DNA of 33,508 nt from NCBI GenBank assembly GCA_027493375.1, contig JAPVWO010000131.1, positions 1-33,508 of the forward strand. The letters are read 5' to 3'. The position numbers and the translations under genes were made by a program. Below, one piece after another: positions 25,836-33,508 of this stretch; positions within the stretch are counted from its first letter, which is position 1; each line of letters opens with the position of its first letter. The notes beneath the pieces are model-generated. The model was not told the DNA's origin, searched no databases, and worked only from the letters and a program-made list of their open reading frames with translations. Source of the DNA: Candidatus Multivorans thiocomprendens (GTDB lineage Bacteria > Acidobacteriota > Thermoanaerobaculia > Multivoradales > Multivoraceae).

Positions 25836-28800
25836 CTACCGCTGGAACCAGAACGGCTTGCGCTGCCGCTTCTCGCCGGCGATCTCGTTCATCGACAGGG
25901 CGTCGAAGATGCGGCCGCCGACCATGACGTAGCGGACGAGCTCGGAGCTGCGGAGGTTGTCGAGCGGGTTCTCTTCGAGGACGATCAGGTCGGCGAGCTT
26001 GCCGGCTTCGAGGGAACCGAGGTCGGCCTCCATGCCGATGTAGCGGGCGCCGTTGATCGTGCCGGCGATCAGCGCGCGGTGCGGGCTCATTCCGCCCTGC
26101 TCGAACATCCACATTTCCCAGTGGGCGGCGAGGCCCTCGCGCTGGCCGTGGGCGCCGAGCATGATCTGCACGCCAGCCTGGTCGAGGGCGTTGGTGACTC
26201 GCGCGGCCAGGATGTGGTTGTACTCGCCTTCCGGCGCCTTTTGCCGGCGGCGGGAACGGGCGTCGATCACCTCCCGCGGCACGTAGTTGAGCAGGCGTTC
26301 GTTCCGCCAGACGTCGGTGTGCTCGTACCAGTAGTCCTCGCCCTGGATGCCGCCGAAGGCGACGCCCAGCGTCGGCGTGTTGCCGACGCGGCTGTTGCCC
26401 CAGAACTGGATCACGTCGTCGTAGATGGCGCCCACGGAGAGCGAGTGCTCAATGCCGGTGTGGCCGTCGGCGACCATCGTCATGTTGTGCTGGAAGAGGG
26501 CGCCGCCCTCGTTGACCACGAGCATGCCGAGGTCGCGGGCGGCGGCGACGATCTTCTGGCGCTGGTCGCGCCGGGGCTGGTTGTAGCTCTTGACGCTGAT
26601 CGCGCCGGCCTTCCGCAGACGGCGCACGTGCTGGACCGCGTCGTCCGGCGTCTCGACGATCGCGCGGAAGGCGCCGAAGGCGCCGTAGAGGATCGTGCCG
26701 GTGGCGAACAGCCGGGGCCCGATGATCTCGCCGGCCTGCTGCATCTCGCTGACCGCGAAGAAGGTGCTCGTGTCGGTCGAGGGGTCGTGGGCCGTCGTCA
26801 CGCCGAAGGCGAGGGTTCCGTAGAGTTCGGAATTCTGCTGCGGGATGATCTCCTGGCTGCCCTGCGGACCGTGCCAGTGGACGTCGATCAGGCCCGGCAT
26901 GACCGTCATGCCGGCGGCGTCGATCACCGTCGCGCCGTCCGGCACGTCGACCTCGCGTGACGGGCCGACGGCCGCGATCCGGTCGCCGTCGACCAGGACC
27001 GTGCCGCGGCGGATGATCGCCATGTTGTCCTGGCCGGCCATCGTGATCAGCCGCGCGTTCGTGATCGCGATCCGGCCCTCGGGACGGTAGGCCGTCACGT
27101 CGAAGCCGAGGTCGAGGCTGGTTGCGGGCTCTTCGGTTACGTTCTCGGCCTCGTCGCCCTGCGGTGCGAAGGCCTCATCGAGCCGTCGCTCGTACAGTTC
27201 GGGTCCCAGGGACCAGTACAGGGTCGAACCGTCGCCGGAGAAGTGGAGGTAGGCGCCGTCGTCGGCCGAGACGTTGCGCACCGGCAGGCCGGGTGTTCTC
27301 GGGCCGACCTCGATCGCCTTCGAGGCCGGTGTGAACGGCACGACGTGGGCGTCGAAGCGCTCGGCGAAGGCGAGCCAGCGGCCGTCGGGGGAGACCCGCA
27401 TCTCGGTGGCCACCTTGCTTCCGGCGTGGTCGCGGGTCTGGGCGTCGCCGCTGCTTACGAGCGGCACGCTGCGGAGCACGCGCCGGTCCCATCTCTCGGT
27501 GACGGTGAAGTAGACGCGATCCGCGTCGGCGCCGAAGTGCGGGCCGGCGCCGGCGCGGGCGATGCGCACTGGAGCGCTTTGGCCGGCGGCGTCGATCCGG
27601 TAGAGCCCCGGGTCCTTCGACCACAGCGGACTCAGGATGCCGCCGCTACGGCTCTTGCGATAGACGATCGTCCCGCCGTCCGGCGAGAAGACGGGTTCGA
27701 GGTAGAGGCCCGGATCCGGCGTGATCTTGCGGCCCTCGCCGCCGCTGGCAGGCGCGACTCGTACCGCGCCGAGGTCGTCGTCGTGCCAGCTCACGTAGAC
27801 GATCGACTTCCCGTCGCGTGACCAGGACGGGTAGAACTCGAAGTGGTCGTCCTGGGAGGTCAAGCGCCGCGCTTCTCCGATCTCGCCGGTGGAGGGATTC
27901 CGGCTGCGTGTCCACAGCCTGCCGAGGGTCTGGAAGACGACCTGGTCGCCGACGGGGGATACCTGGGTCCACCGCAGCATCTTCGTCCGGAACGCGTCCG
28001 GCGCCGCTTCGAAGTCGAAGGCCAGGGCCTCCTGCATCCGGTGGGTGGCCCGCACCCGGAACGGGATCCCGCTGACCTCGCGGGTTTCGATGTCGATCCG
28101 GTGGAGGCCGCCGCGCGCCCAGAAGACGACGGAGCGGCTGTCCGGCGTCCAGGCCATGCCCGGGTAGACGCCGTGGACCGCCCAGATCTCCTGCATGTCC
28201 CGATCGAGCGCGTCATGGATCGGCGTGTTCTCGCCGCTTCTGAGATCGTGCAGGAAGAGGTGGCTCTGGAAGCGGATCCGGCGCACGAAGGCGAGGTACC
28301 TGCCGTCGGGCGAGGGAGTCGGGCGGACGGCGCCGCCGGGCCCCGAGATCACGGTCTCGATCTCCCCGGTCTCGCGGTCGATGCGGCGGATGGAGTAGAT
28401 ACCCACGGCCGCGTTCCGGCCGTACTCGTAGACGCCGCCCGGCGTCGTGTCCTGGCTGAAGTAGACGTGGCGCCCGTCCGGCGAGAAGGCCGGCTCGCCG
28501 AGGTCCTTCTGTTCGTTCGGCTTCTCGTTCAACTGGAGGCCCGAACCCTCGCCGCTCGCGTGGTAGAGCCAGATCTCGCCGCTACCGATGGAACGCGTCG
28601 ACACGAAGTGCTTGCGCGCCGCGATGAAGCGGCCGTCCGGGCTCCAGACCGGGTTGTTGACGAGGCGGAAATCCTCGCGGCTGATCTGCTTCGGCTCGCC
28701 GCCGGTCACCGGGATCGTCCAGACGTTGTCGCCGCCGCTCCGGTCGCTGATGAAGGCGATCCGGCTGCCGTCCGGGCTGAAGCGGGGCATCATGTCCCAC

Positions 28801-29075
28801 GCCATTCCGTTCGTGAGCGCCTCGGCGTCGCCGCCGGCGATCGGCAGCAGGTAGAGGTCGCCCAGAAGGTCGAAGACGATCCGCTCGCCGTCGGCCGACA
28901 CGTCGAGGCCCATCCAGGTGCCCTCGGTCGTGTCGATCTCGACCTCGTACTCGTCCCCAGGCGGGTCGCTGACGTCCCATTTCTCGTCGTCGTTGGCGAG
29001 AGCCGGGACGGCGGCCAGCGCCACGAGCAGGCCGGCGGAGAACTGAAGGCTGGAGCGCGGGGACAAGCGTGTCAT
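25836..29075 (-). CDS. Secreted TolB-propeller / amidohydrolase fusion protein
   Basis: A 1,079-residue protein: Sec signal peptide (about 9-27, LQFSAGLLVALAAVPALA), then a long WD40/PD40 (TolB-like) propeller region (about 50-640) with repeated FSPDG motifs (RFSPDGSRIAFISDR, AFSPDGRHVYFSQD, PVFSPDGGTIVYRKS). A C-terminal amidohydrolase domain (about 670-1060) has the first metal motif HWHG at 733-736 in MPGLIDVHWHG, later His residues in GHTGIEH, and SLEAGKLADLIVLEENPL near the end. The domain pair is known in Acidobacteriota and related phyla and suggests extracytoplasmic hydrolysis of peptides or cyclic amides; the substrate is not inferable. The upstream DUF5916 gene ends 45 bases away and the downstream GNAT gene is 8 bases away. 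Confidence 0.9.
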   Translation of the reverse strand: MTRLSPRSSLQFSAGLLVALAAVPALANDDEKWDVSDPPGDEYEVEIDTTEGTWMGLDVSADGERIVFDLLGDLYLLPIAGGDAEALTNGMAWDMMPRFSPDGSRIAFISDRSGGDNVWTIPVTGGEPKQISREDFRLVNNPVWSPDGRFIAARKHFVSTRSIGSGEIWLYHASGEGSGLQLNEKPNEQKDLGEPAFSPDGRHVYFSQDTTPGGVYEYGRNAAVGIYSIRRIDRETGEIETVISGPGGAVRPTPSPDGRYLAFVRRIRFQSHLFLHDLRSGENTPIHDALDRDMQEIWAVHGVYPGMAWTPDSRSVVFWARGGLHRIDIETREVSGIPFRVRATHRMQEALAFDFEAAPDAFRTKMLRWTQVSPVGDQVVFQTLGRLWTRSRNPSTGEIGEARRLTSQDDHFEFYPSWSRDGKSIVYVSWHDDDLGAVRVAPASGGEGRKITPDPGLYLEPVFSPDGGTIVYRKSRSGGILSPLWSKDPGLYRIDAAGQSAPVRIARAGAGPHFGADADRVYFTVTERWDRRVLRSVPLVSSGDAQTRDHAGSKVATEMRVSPDGRWLAFAERFDAHVVPFTPASKAIEVGPRTPGLPVRNVSADDGAYLHFSGDGSTLYWSLGPELYERRLDEAFAPQGDEAENVTEEPATSLDLGFDVTAYRPEGRIAITNARLITMAGQDNMAIIRRGTVLVDGDRIAAVGPSREVDVPDGATVIDAAGMTVMPGLIDVHWHGPQGSQEIIPQQNSELYGTLAFGVTTAHDPSTDTSTFFAVSEMQQAGEIIGPRLFATGTILYGAFGAFRAIVETPDDAVQHVRRLRKAGAISVKSYNQPRRDQRQKIVAAARDLGMLVVNEGGALFQHNMTMVADGHTGIEHSLSVGAIYDDVIQFWGNSRVGNTPTLGVAFGGIQGEDYWYEHTDVWRNERLLNYVPREVIDARSRRRQKAPEGEYNHILAARVTNALDQAGVQIMLGAHGQREGLAAHWEMWMFEQGGMSPHRALIAGTINGARYIGMEADLGSLEAGKLADLIVLEENPLDNLRSSELVRYVMVGGRIFDALSMNEIAGEKRQRKPFWFQR

Positions 29076-29120
29076 CCGGCGAGTCTACGATCGATCGGAC
29101 CGTCCCGGAGGGGCCGGGCG

Positions 29121-31433
29121 CTACGGCTGCCAGAGGTAGTTGAACTTGACGATCAGCTCGCGGCGCGCCGTTTCCCTGGCGCTGAAGGTCGGCGCATCCC
29201 AGTTGTGGTTGTAGACGACGAAGAGGTTGGCGCCGGGCTTGTAGATCCAGTTGAAGCGCACGTTGACGCCGGCCAGTTGGGCTGCGTCGTTGTACTGGGC
29301 GAGCGTGTTGAGGCGCAGGTCCGGACTCAAGGCGGCGTCGAGGCGGACGGTGTAGATGGTGGCGGTGAAGTCGCCCTGCGGCAGCGTGACGTCGTTGTAG
29401 TTCCACTGGAACTCGGTCAGCAGGTGGCGCGACAGGCGCACGAAACTGGACAGCATGTAGCTGCGACGGTCGCCGCCGAAGAACTCGCCGACGTTGACGT
29501 TGCCGCGCCAGGCCAGACGCCGGCCCTGGTTGGAGAAGCCCCGCAGGAAGATCGAATCGAACTTGTAGAGGCCCGCTGGAATCACGATCCCGGGGCGGAT
29601 CTCGAAGGGCTCGAAGAGCTGTTCGACGTCGTTGACGAACGCCAGGCGAAACCGGTCGTCGCCCGTGGTGCGCATGCCGATGGGCGCCAGGAGGAGCTTG
29701 CGGCTCTCGATCCGGCCCAGGCTCTCCCGTTCGAAGTAGTCGAGTTCGGCCTCCAGTACCCAACTGCGGACGACGCCGCGGTTGACCCGCGGCTCCCAGC
29801 GCACCGTCGGGTGGTAGCGGCGGAAGTCCCGGCGCAGGAGGAAACCGGAGCCGGGGTTGAAGTTGCCCTGAGCCTCCGTCAGATCGACGTTGGCGCGCAC
29901 GGTGCGCGTCGTGTAGGCCCAGCCGGTGCCGAGCGCGCCTGTGTCTCCGCTCCGACCTTCATCCTCACTGGCGGCGCCGAACAGGTAGAACTGGGACTGC
30001 CGGTTCGGCTTGTAGTCGAGATCGACGCCGTAGAGCTGGTTCCTCGCGCCACCTCGCGGATCGAGTTCGGTGTAGATCATGCCGACGCTGGAGCGCTCCC
30101 CGAGATCGCGCTTGAGCCGGAAGACGCTGTGCTGCGCGGCGGCGGCGCCGGGCCGGTTCCCCGCCGCGACGGCTTCGGTTCCGACGGTCAGCAGGCCGAC
30201 GTTCCAGGCGCCGGCCCGTCCGGTCAGGCGGGCGCCGATGTCGATGGGCACCTCCTCACCGCGGTCGAGGCCGATGCGCCTCGAGAAGAAGGTCTTCATC
30301 AAGGGCGGCCGATTGCCTCCCCCGGGACTCGGTGGACCGAACTCGAAGATGCCCGCATTCTCCAGGAAGAACTCCCGCTTCTCGGGAAAGAAGAGCGAGA
30401 AGCGGGTGAGGTTGACCTGCTGCTGGTCGACCTCCACCTGCGCGAAGTCGGTGTTATAGGTGAGATCGAGCGTTAGCGACTTCGTCAGCCCCCACTTCAG
30501 GTCGATGCCGCCGTCGATGTCATCGATCGTTCCACTTGCCTCGTTTCGCGGCTCTTCCGCGGCGGAGGCCAGGACGAAGGGCTTGACGTCGAGGCGCCGG
30601 CCCGGCTTGACACCCGAGATGCCGGTGAGGTCGCCGGCGAGCGAGACCCAGTGCGCCGCGTACATCCGGCTGACGGCGCGGGGACCGATCTCGCGTCCGA
30701 TCGGCGCCCAGTTGCTCTCTTCGTTCGTTCGTCGCACGACCCGGCGGACGTTCAGCCCCCAGACGCTCCGCGCCGGGTCGAAGCGCAGGGTCGCGAAGGG
30801 GATCGCTACCTCCGCCTGCCAGCCCTCCGTCGTTCTTCGGGCCGTCGCGTTCCAGACGCCGTTCCACTCGATGTTCTGGTCCTTGCCCTCGTCGGTGACC
30901 AGGGAGTCGGTGCGGGCGCCGAGCGGGTTGACCTCGAAGGTGACGCTGTTGCGCTGATCGTGGAAGGTGTCGAGCACGATCGCCAGCGAGTCGTCGTTGC
31001 GTCCGTGGTCCGAGTCCCGCTGCAGTTCCTTGGCCACGATCGCGTCGGGCTCCGGGTCGTGGGCGCGGATCCCGAAGTAGAGGACGTTCTCCGTGTAGAC
31101 GACGGAGAACTCGGTCTGCTGGGCCGCCGGGCGGTCGTCCTCCGGCTCCCGGGCGGTGAAGCTGGAGCCTACGGGGGCCTGCTCCCAGGCCGCCTCGTCG
31201 AGCACGCCGTCGAGGCGGATCGGTGCGTCGATGCGGAGGGCCTCGATCGTGGGCCGAGGGCTCGTGCTCGTCTGTGCCGTGGTCGGGGGAGGCAGGACGA
31301 ACAGAGAGAGAAAGAGGAGAACCGGTGGTCGTTTCGTCGTGCGAAGCCGGCCTGGCGGCCGGCACGTGTCTCCGGCCGCCCGTGGCGGCGGCCGGCGGGG
31401 GCGCCGGCGCACCCGGTGTGCGACCATTTCCAT
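29121..31433 (-). CDS. DUF5916 protein with CBM9-like N-terminal domain
   Basis: A 770-residue protein. A hydrophobic signal (RPPVLLFLSLFVLPPPTTAQ, about 36-55) follows an unusually long Arg/Pro-rich N-terminus. A CBM9-like domain comes next (about 68-240: IRLDGVLDEAAWEQAPVGSSF, DSLAIVLDTFHDQRNSVTFEVNPLGARTD, WQAEVAIPFATLRF), then a DUF5916 beta-barrel-like part with FSLFFPEKREFFLENAGIFEFG and FNWIYKPGANLFVVYNHNW near the C-terminus. It is probably an outer-membrane protein. The function is unknown; the family is common in Acidobacteriota and Bacteroidota and often lies beside secreted hydrolases, as here. The ATG at 31433 is the first clear start. No ATG or SD was seen nearer the signal, so the long n-region may be real or the start wrong. 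Confidence 0.85.
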   Translation of the reverse strand: MEMVAHRVRRRPRRPPPRAAGDTCRPPGRLRTTKRPPVLLFLSLFVLPPPTTAQTSTSPRPTIEALRIDAPIRLDGVLDEAAWEQAPVGSSFTAREPEDDRPAAQQTEFSVVYTENVLYFGIRAHDPEPDAIVAKELQRDSDHGRNDDSLAIVLDTFHDQRNSVTFEVNPLGARTDSLVTDEGKDQNIEWNGVWNATARRTTEGWQAEVAIPFATLRFDPARSVWGLNVRRVVRRTNEESNWAPIGREIGPRAVSRMYAAHWVSLAGDLTGISGVKPGRRLDVKPFVLASAAEEPRNEASGTIDDIDGGIDLKWGLTKSLTLDLTYNTDFAQVEVDQQQVNLTRFSLFFPEKREFFLENAGIFEFGPPSPGGGNRPPLMKTFFSRRIGLDRGEEVPIDIGARLTGRAGAWNVGLLTVGTEAVAAGNRPGAAAAQHSVFRLKRDLGERSSVGMIYTELDPRGGARNQLYGVDLDYKPNRQSQFYLFGAASEDEGRSGDTGALGTGWAYTTRTVRANVDLTEAQGNFNPGSGFLLRRDFRRYHPTVRWEPRVNRGVVRSWVLEAELDYFERESLGRIESRKLLLAPIGMRTTGDDRFRLAFVNDVEQLFEPFEIRPGIVIPAGLYKFDSIFLRGFSNQGRRLAWRGNVNVGEFFGGDRRSYMLSSFVRLSRHLLTEFQWNYNDVTLPQGDFTATIYTVRLDAALSPDLRLNTLAQYNDAAQLAGVNVRFNWIYKPGANLFVVYNHNWDAPTFSARETARRELIVKFNYLWQP

Positions 31434-31465
31434 GCTTGCGAACTCAGCGAGGACTGCCGCAGAGG

Positions 31466-33325
31466 TTAGACGGCCTTCGTCCGCTGGTCGGCCAAGCTGA
31501 ACTCCTGGTGCCAGGTGGAGTCACCGCCGTCGCCTTTGCGGTCGACGACCACGTCGACGAGGAAGGGCTCGCCGGCGCGGGTGACTTCGATGCCGCGGCG
31601 GATCGCCGGTCGGAGATCGGCCGCCGACTCGACGGTGACGCCGTCGACGCCCTGGCTCCGGGCGAGACCGACGAAGTCGATGTCCGGGTCGCCGAGGTGC
31701 ATGCCGGTGTAGCGGTTCGCCGCCTTCATCCTGCCGTCGTAGCGGGCATACGCGAAGCGGACCGTCTGGTAGTTCCGGTTGTTCGTGACGACCGTCAGCA
31801 CCGGCACGCCGTAGCGGGCCTGGCTCCAGAACCCGGCGGCGCTGTACATGACCGAGCCGTCGCCGATGTTGCAGACGACCTGGCGGTCGGGTTGGCCGAG
31901 CTTGGCGCCGGTCGCGGCGCCGATGCCCCAGCCGAGGCCGGCGCCGGAGGTGGCGAGCCAGGTCTTCTCGCCGTCGCGGTGACCGGTCGAGAAGAACTGG
32001 TTCGAGCCGCTCAGGTTCTCGCTGACGATGATCGCGTTCGGATCGAGCTCCGCTTCGAGCGCGTGGCCCAGTTCGTCGGCGTGGATTGGGCTCTTGCCGA
32101 CGTTCGCCTGGTCGAGCTGGGGCTGCCGGCGAGCGGTTTCGGGCCTCGACGAGCGGATCTTCCTGCGGCGCTCTTCGGTGGTCAGCGACTCGACCGCCTC
32201 CACCAGGGCTTCGGTGGCGAGCTTCGTGTTCGCCACGACGGCGCGGCCGAACGGCCTGTCGCCGCCGATCGCTCCGGTGTTCAGGCCGATCCAGGCGCTC
32301 GTGGAACCTTCGGCGTCGGGGCCGGCGGCGGCGGTGCCGCCGATGTCGCCGACGCCGATGCGCAGCACGAAGTCCCGGTCGCGGCTGGTGTAGCCGCCGG
32401 CGTACAGCGGGTGCATGCGCGGGAAGCCGTGGAACGGCCAGTTCACGTCGGCCACGGGTACCCGCAGCAATTCGGCGAGTTCCAGCACGGCCTGCTGGGC
32501 GCCGGTCTTGCTGACCTCGTCGCCGACGTGGATGATGGGCGCTTCGGCCTCGATCAACGTCCGCGCGAGGGCCTCGATGTCCTCGTCGCGGGCCGGAATG
32601 TCGTCCGGGATGATGAAGGAGGCCCGGTCATGAATCGTGGCGGAGACGCCCTTGGCCTCCAGCGCGTGGTTGGCCAGGGCGAGGTACGTTGGGCCGCCGG
32701 GCGCCGTGGTCGCGACCTTGAAGGCGCGCCGGAGCATCACCGGAATGGACTCCGCATCCCGCGTCTCCCAGGACATCTTCGTGAACTGCCGGTTCACGTC
32801 CTTCTGGTCGAAGCCGGGCCTGGGCCCCAGCAGCAGGTTGTCGTCCTGCATCTCGTTGTCGAGCAGGCCGGCGGTGACGATCAGCGCCGACCCGTCGCGG
32901 CTCGAGTTGTAGAGCTGCCCCGCGGACTGGGCGGTGCCGGCGATCACGTGGACGTTGACGAGAGCCGGTTCGCCGGAGGCCTTGTGGTAGCCGTCGGCCA
33001 TCGCGATGACGATTCCTTCGTGCAGGCCCATGATGAGCTGCATCTTCGGCCGGTCCAGGAAGGCGTCGAAGAGGCCGACCTCGAAAGAACCGGGATTCGT
33101 GAACAGGAAGCGGACGCCGGCCGCCTCCATCTGTTCGACCATCAGCTCGCCGCCGGTGCCGGCCGCCAGGCGGCTGCCCGACTCGGGGTCGGCGTTCGCG
33201 GCCGCGGCCGCCGCGTTGGCCGTGGATTCGGCGATCGTGCCGGTGAGCCCCAGTGCCGTCAGCGCCTGGATGAACCCGCGACGCGAGAGATCGTTGCGGA
33301 GGAAGCGGTAGACCAGTTCGTTCAC
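31466..33325 (-). CDS. Tat-exported thiamine-pyrophosphate-dependent enzyme (acetolactate synthase / decarboxylase family)
   Basis: A 619-residue ThDP enzyme. The N-terminus carries a canonical twin-arginine motif SRRGFIQ (14-20) with a hydrophobic, then Ala-rich, stretch to about 45. The Pyr domain has the catalytic glutamate Glu103 in GLHEGIVIAMADGYHKASG. A central domain follows (about 250-400). The PP domain has GDGS at 488-491, about 25 residues before NNRNY, the GDG(x)nNN ThDP-Mg motif. The family includes benzoylformate and phosphonopyruvate decarboxylases and acetohydroxyacid synthases; the reaction cannot be fixed by eye. The GTG at 33325 has SD GGGAGGA 6 bases upstream and puts the Tat motif at a normal position; upstream ATGs lack an SD. 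Export of a ThDP enzyme is unusual, since cofactor would have to be loaded before translocation. Confidence 0.88.
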   Translation of the reverse strand: MNELVYRFLRNDLSRRGFIQALTALGLTGTIAESTANAAAAAANADPESGSRLAAGTGGELMVEQMEAAGVRFLFTNPGSFEVGLFDAFLDRPKMQLIMGLHEGIVIAMADGYHKASGEPALVNVHVIAGTAQSAGQLYNSSRDGSALIVTAGLLDNEMQDDNLLLGPRPGFDQKDVNRQFTKMSWETRDAESIPVMLRRAFKVATTAPGGPTYLALANHALEAKGVSATIHDRASFIIPDDIPARDEDIEALARTLIEAEAPIIHVGDEVSKTGAQQAVLELAELLRVPVADVNWPFHGFPRMHPLYAGGYTSRDRDFVLRIGVGDIGGTAAAGPDAEGSTSAWIGLNTGAIGGDRPFGRAVVANTKLATEALVEAVESLTTEERRRKIRSSRPETARRQPQLDQANVGKSPIHADELGHALEAELDPNAIIVSENLSGSNQFFSTGHRDGEKTWLATSGAGLGWGIGAATGAKLGQPDRQVVCNIGDGSVMYSAAGFWSQARYGVPVLTVVTNNRNYQTVRFAYARYDGRMKAANRYTGMHLGDPDIDFVGLARSQGVDGVTVESAADLRPAIRRGIEVTRAGEPFLVDVVVDRKGDGGDSTWHQEFSLADQRTKAV

Positions 33326-33384
33326 GGTGAGTCCTCCCGATTGGTGCGCCTGTGAGGGCGCCGGCGTGCGATGCTGCGGGTCCA

Positions 33385-33419
33385 CAGCGTAACAGCCGGC
33401 GGCGACGTGGGCAGCGTAA
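33385..33419. repeat. 8-bp direct repeat upstream of the ThDP-enzyme gene
   Basis: CAGCGTAA occurs at 33385-33392 and again at 33412-33419 (27 bases apart), in the 138-base region between the ThDP-enzyme start and the possible gene at 33464. It may be a regulator half-site pair or chance. No clear promoter hexamers were found here. Confidence 0.25.
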
Positions 33420-33463
33420 TCCAATACAGAGATGATCGTGAACGGAGCGGTGACGGAGAGGCG

Positions 33464-33508
33464 ATGCCGGTGGGTTTCGGGGTAGTTCTGGAGCGGCAGA
33501 CGGAGCGC
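33464..33508 (+). CDS. Possible 5' end of a gene running off the window
   Basis: ATG at 33464, preceded by GGAGAGGCG, opens 15 codons to the window edge (MPVGFGVVLERQTER). The SD and divergent position relative to the ThDP enzyme make a real start plausible. Too little sequence is present for any functional call. Confidence 0.3.
   Translation, partial: MPVGFGVVLERQTER

Noticed and set aside
27843..30476. 877-codon plus-strand open frame
   Set aside because: Antisense to both the amidohydrolase fusion and the DUF5916 gene; composition is typical of a GC-rich shadow frame.
31223..33355. 710-codon plus-strand open frame
   Set aside because: Antisense to the ThDP-enzyme gene, which has catalytic motifs, a Tat signal and an SD; the plus frame has no motif.

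Overview
This is a high-GC bacterial chromosome segment with about 25 credible protein genes, packed tightly on both strands. No tRNA, rRNA, CRISPR array, integrase or insertion sequence was seen. The gene content suggests Acidobacteriota or a near relative: a ~1,080-residue TonB-dependent receptor with an N-terminal carboxypeptidase-regulatory-like domain, a DUF5916 outer-membrane protein, a secreted TolB-propeller/amidohydrolase fusion, Tat-exported enzymes and a full Bat operon. That assignment is inferred from family content, not from a marker gene.

Layout. (1) 45-1491, minus: metB (cystathionine gamma-synthase) under a clear SAM-I (S-box) riboswitch at 1355-1491, with a predicted SD-sequestering pairing. 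A divergent promoter region with a perfect 8+8 bp palindrome separates it from (2) 1694-4933, plus: the Oar-like TonB receptor, whose leader is highly structured. (3) 5062-6513: a LAB_N membrane protein and a GT2 glycosyltransferase (minus) facing a histidine phosphatase (plus). Both 5' ends at the junction near 6020-6032 are missing, so this is either a deletion or an assembly join. (4) 6643-15467, plus: an eight-gene MoxR / DUF58 / DUF4381-like / BatA / BatB / BatC / BatD / BatE operon, mostly with overlapping start and stop codons. (5) 15471-17741, minus: NudL-like Nudix hydrolase, Tat-exported epoxide hydrolase and a hot-dog thioesterase. (6) 17826-18665, plus: LLM-class (F420-type) oxidoreductase.

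(7) 18699-22993, plus: homocitrate synthase, both homoaconitase subunits and homoisocitrate dehydrogenase. This is the first half of the alpha-aminoadipate (AAA) route, converting 2-oxoglutarate to 2-oxoadipate. It is preceded by a promoter, a possible 30-codon leader peptide and a strong intrinsic terminator just before the homocitrate synthase SD, which together look like a transcription attenuator. (8) 23108-25360, plus: a small defence/toxin-antitoxin-like island holding an MNT/HEPN pair, an orphan HsdR_N-type PD-(D/E)xK protein with an unrecognised C-terminal domain, and a solitary HicB/DUF1902-like protein. (9) 25402-33325, minus: a four-gene run of GNAT acetyltransferase, TolB-amidohydrolase fusion, DUF5916 protein and a Tat-exported ThDP-dependent enzyme. 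A further plus-strand gene may begin at 33464 and run off the window.

The strongest regulatory signals are the SAM-I riboswitch on metB and the attenuator-like leader on the homocitrate synthase operon. The least described protein content is the 23.1-25.4 kb island and the Tat-exported ThDP enzyme. All homology calls are by eye from translated sequence; no database search was run.
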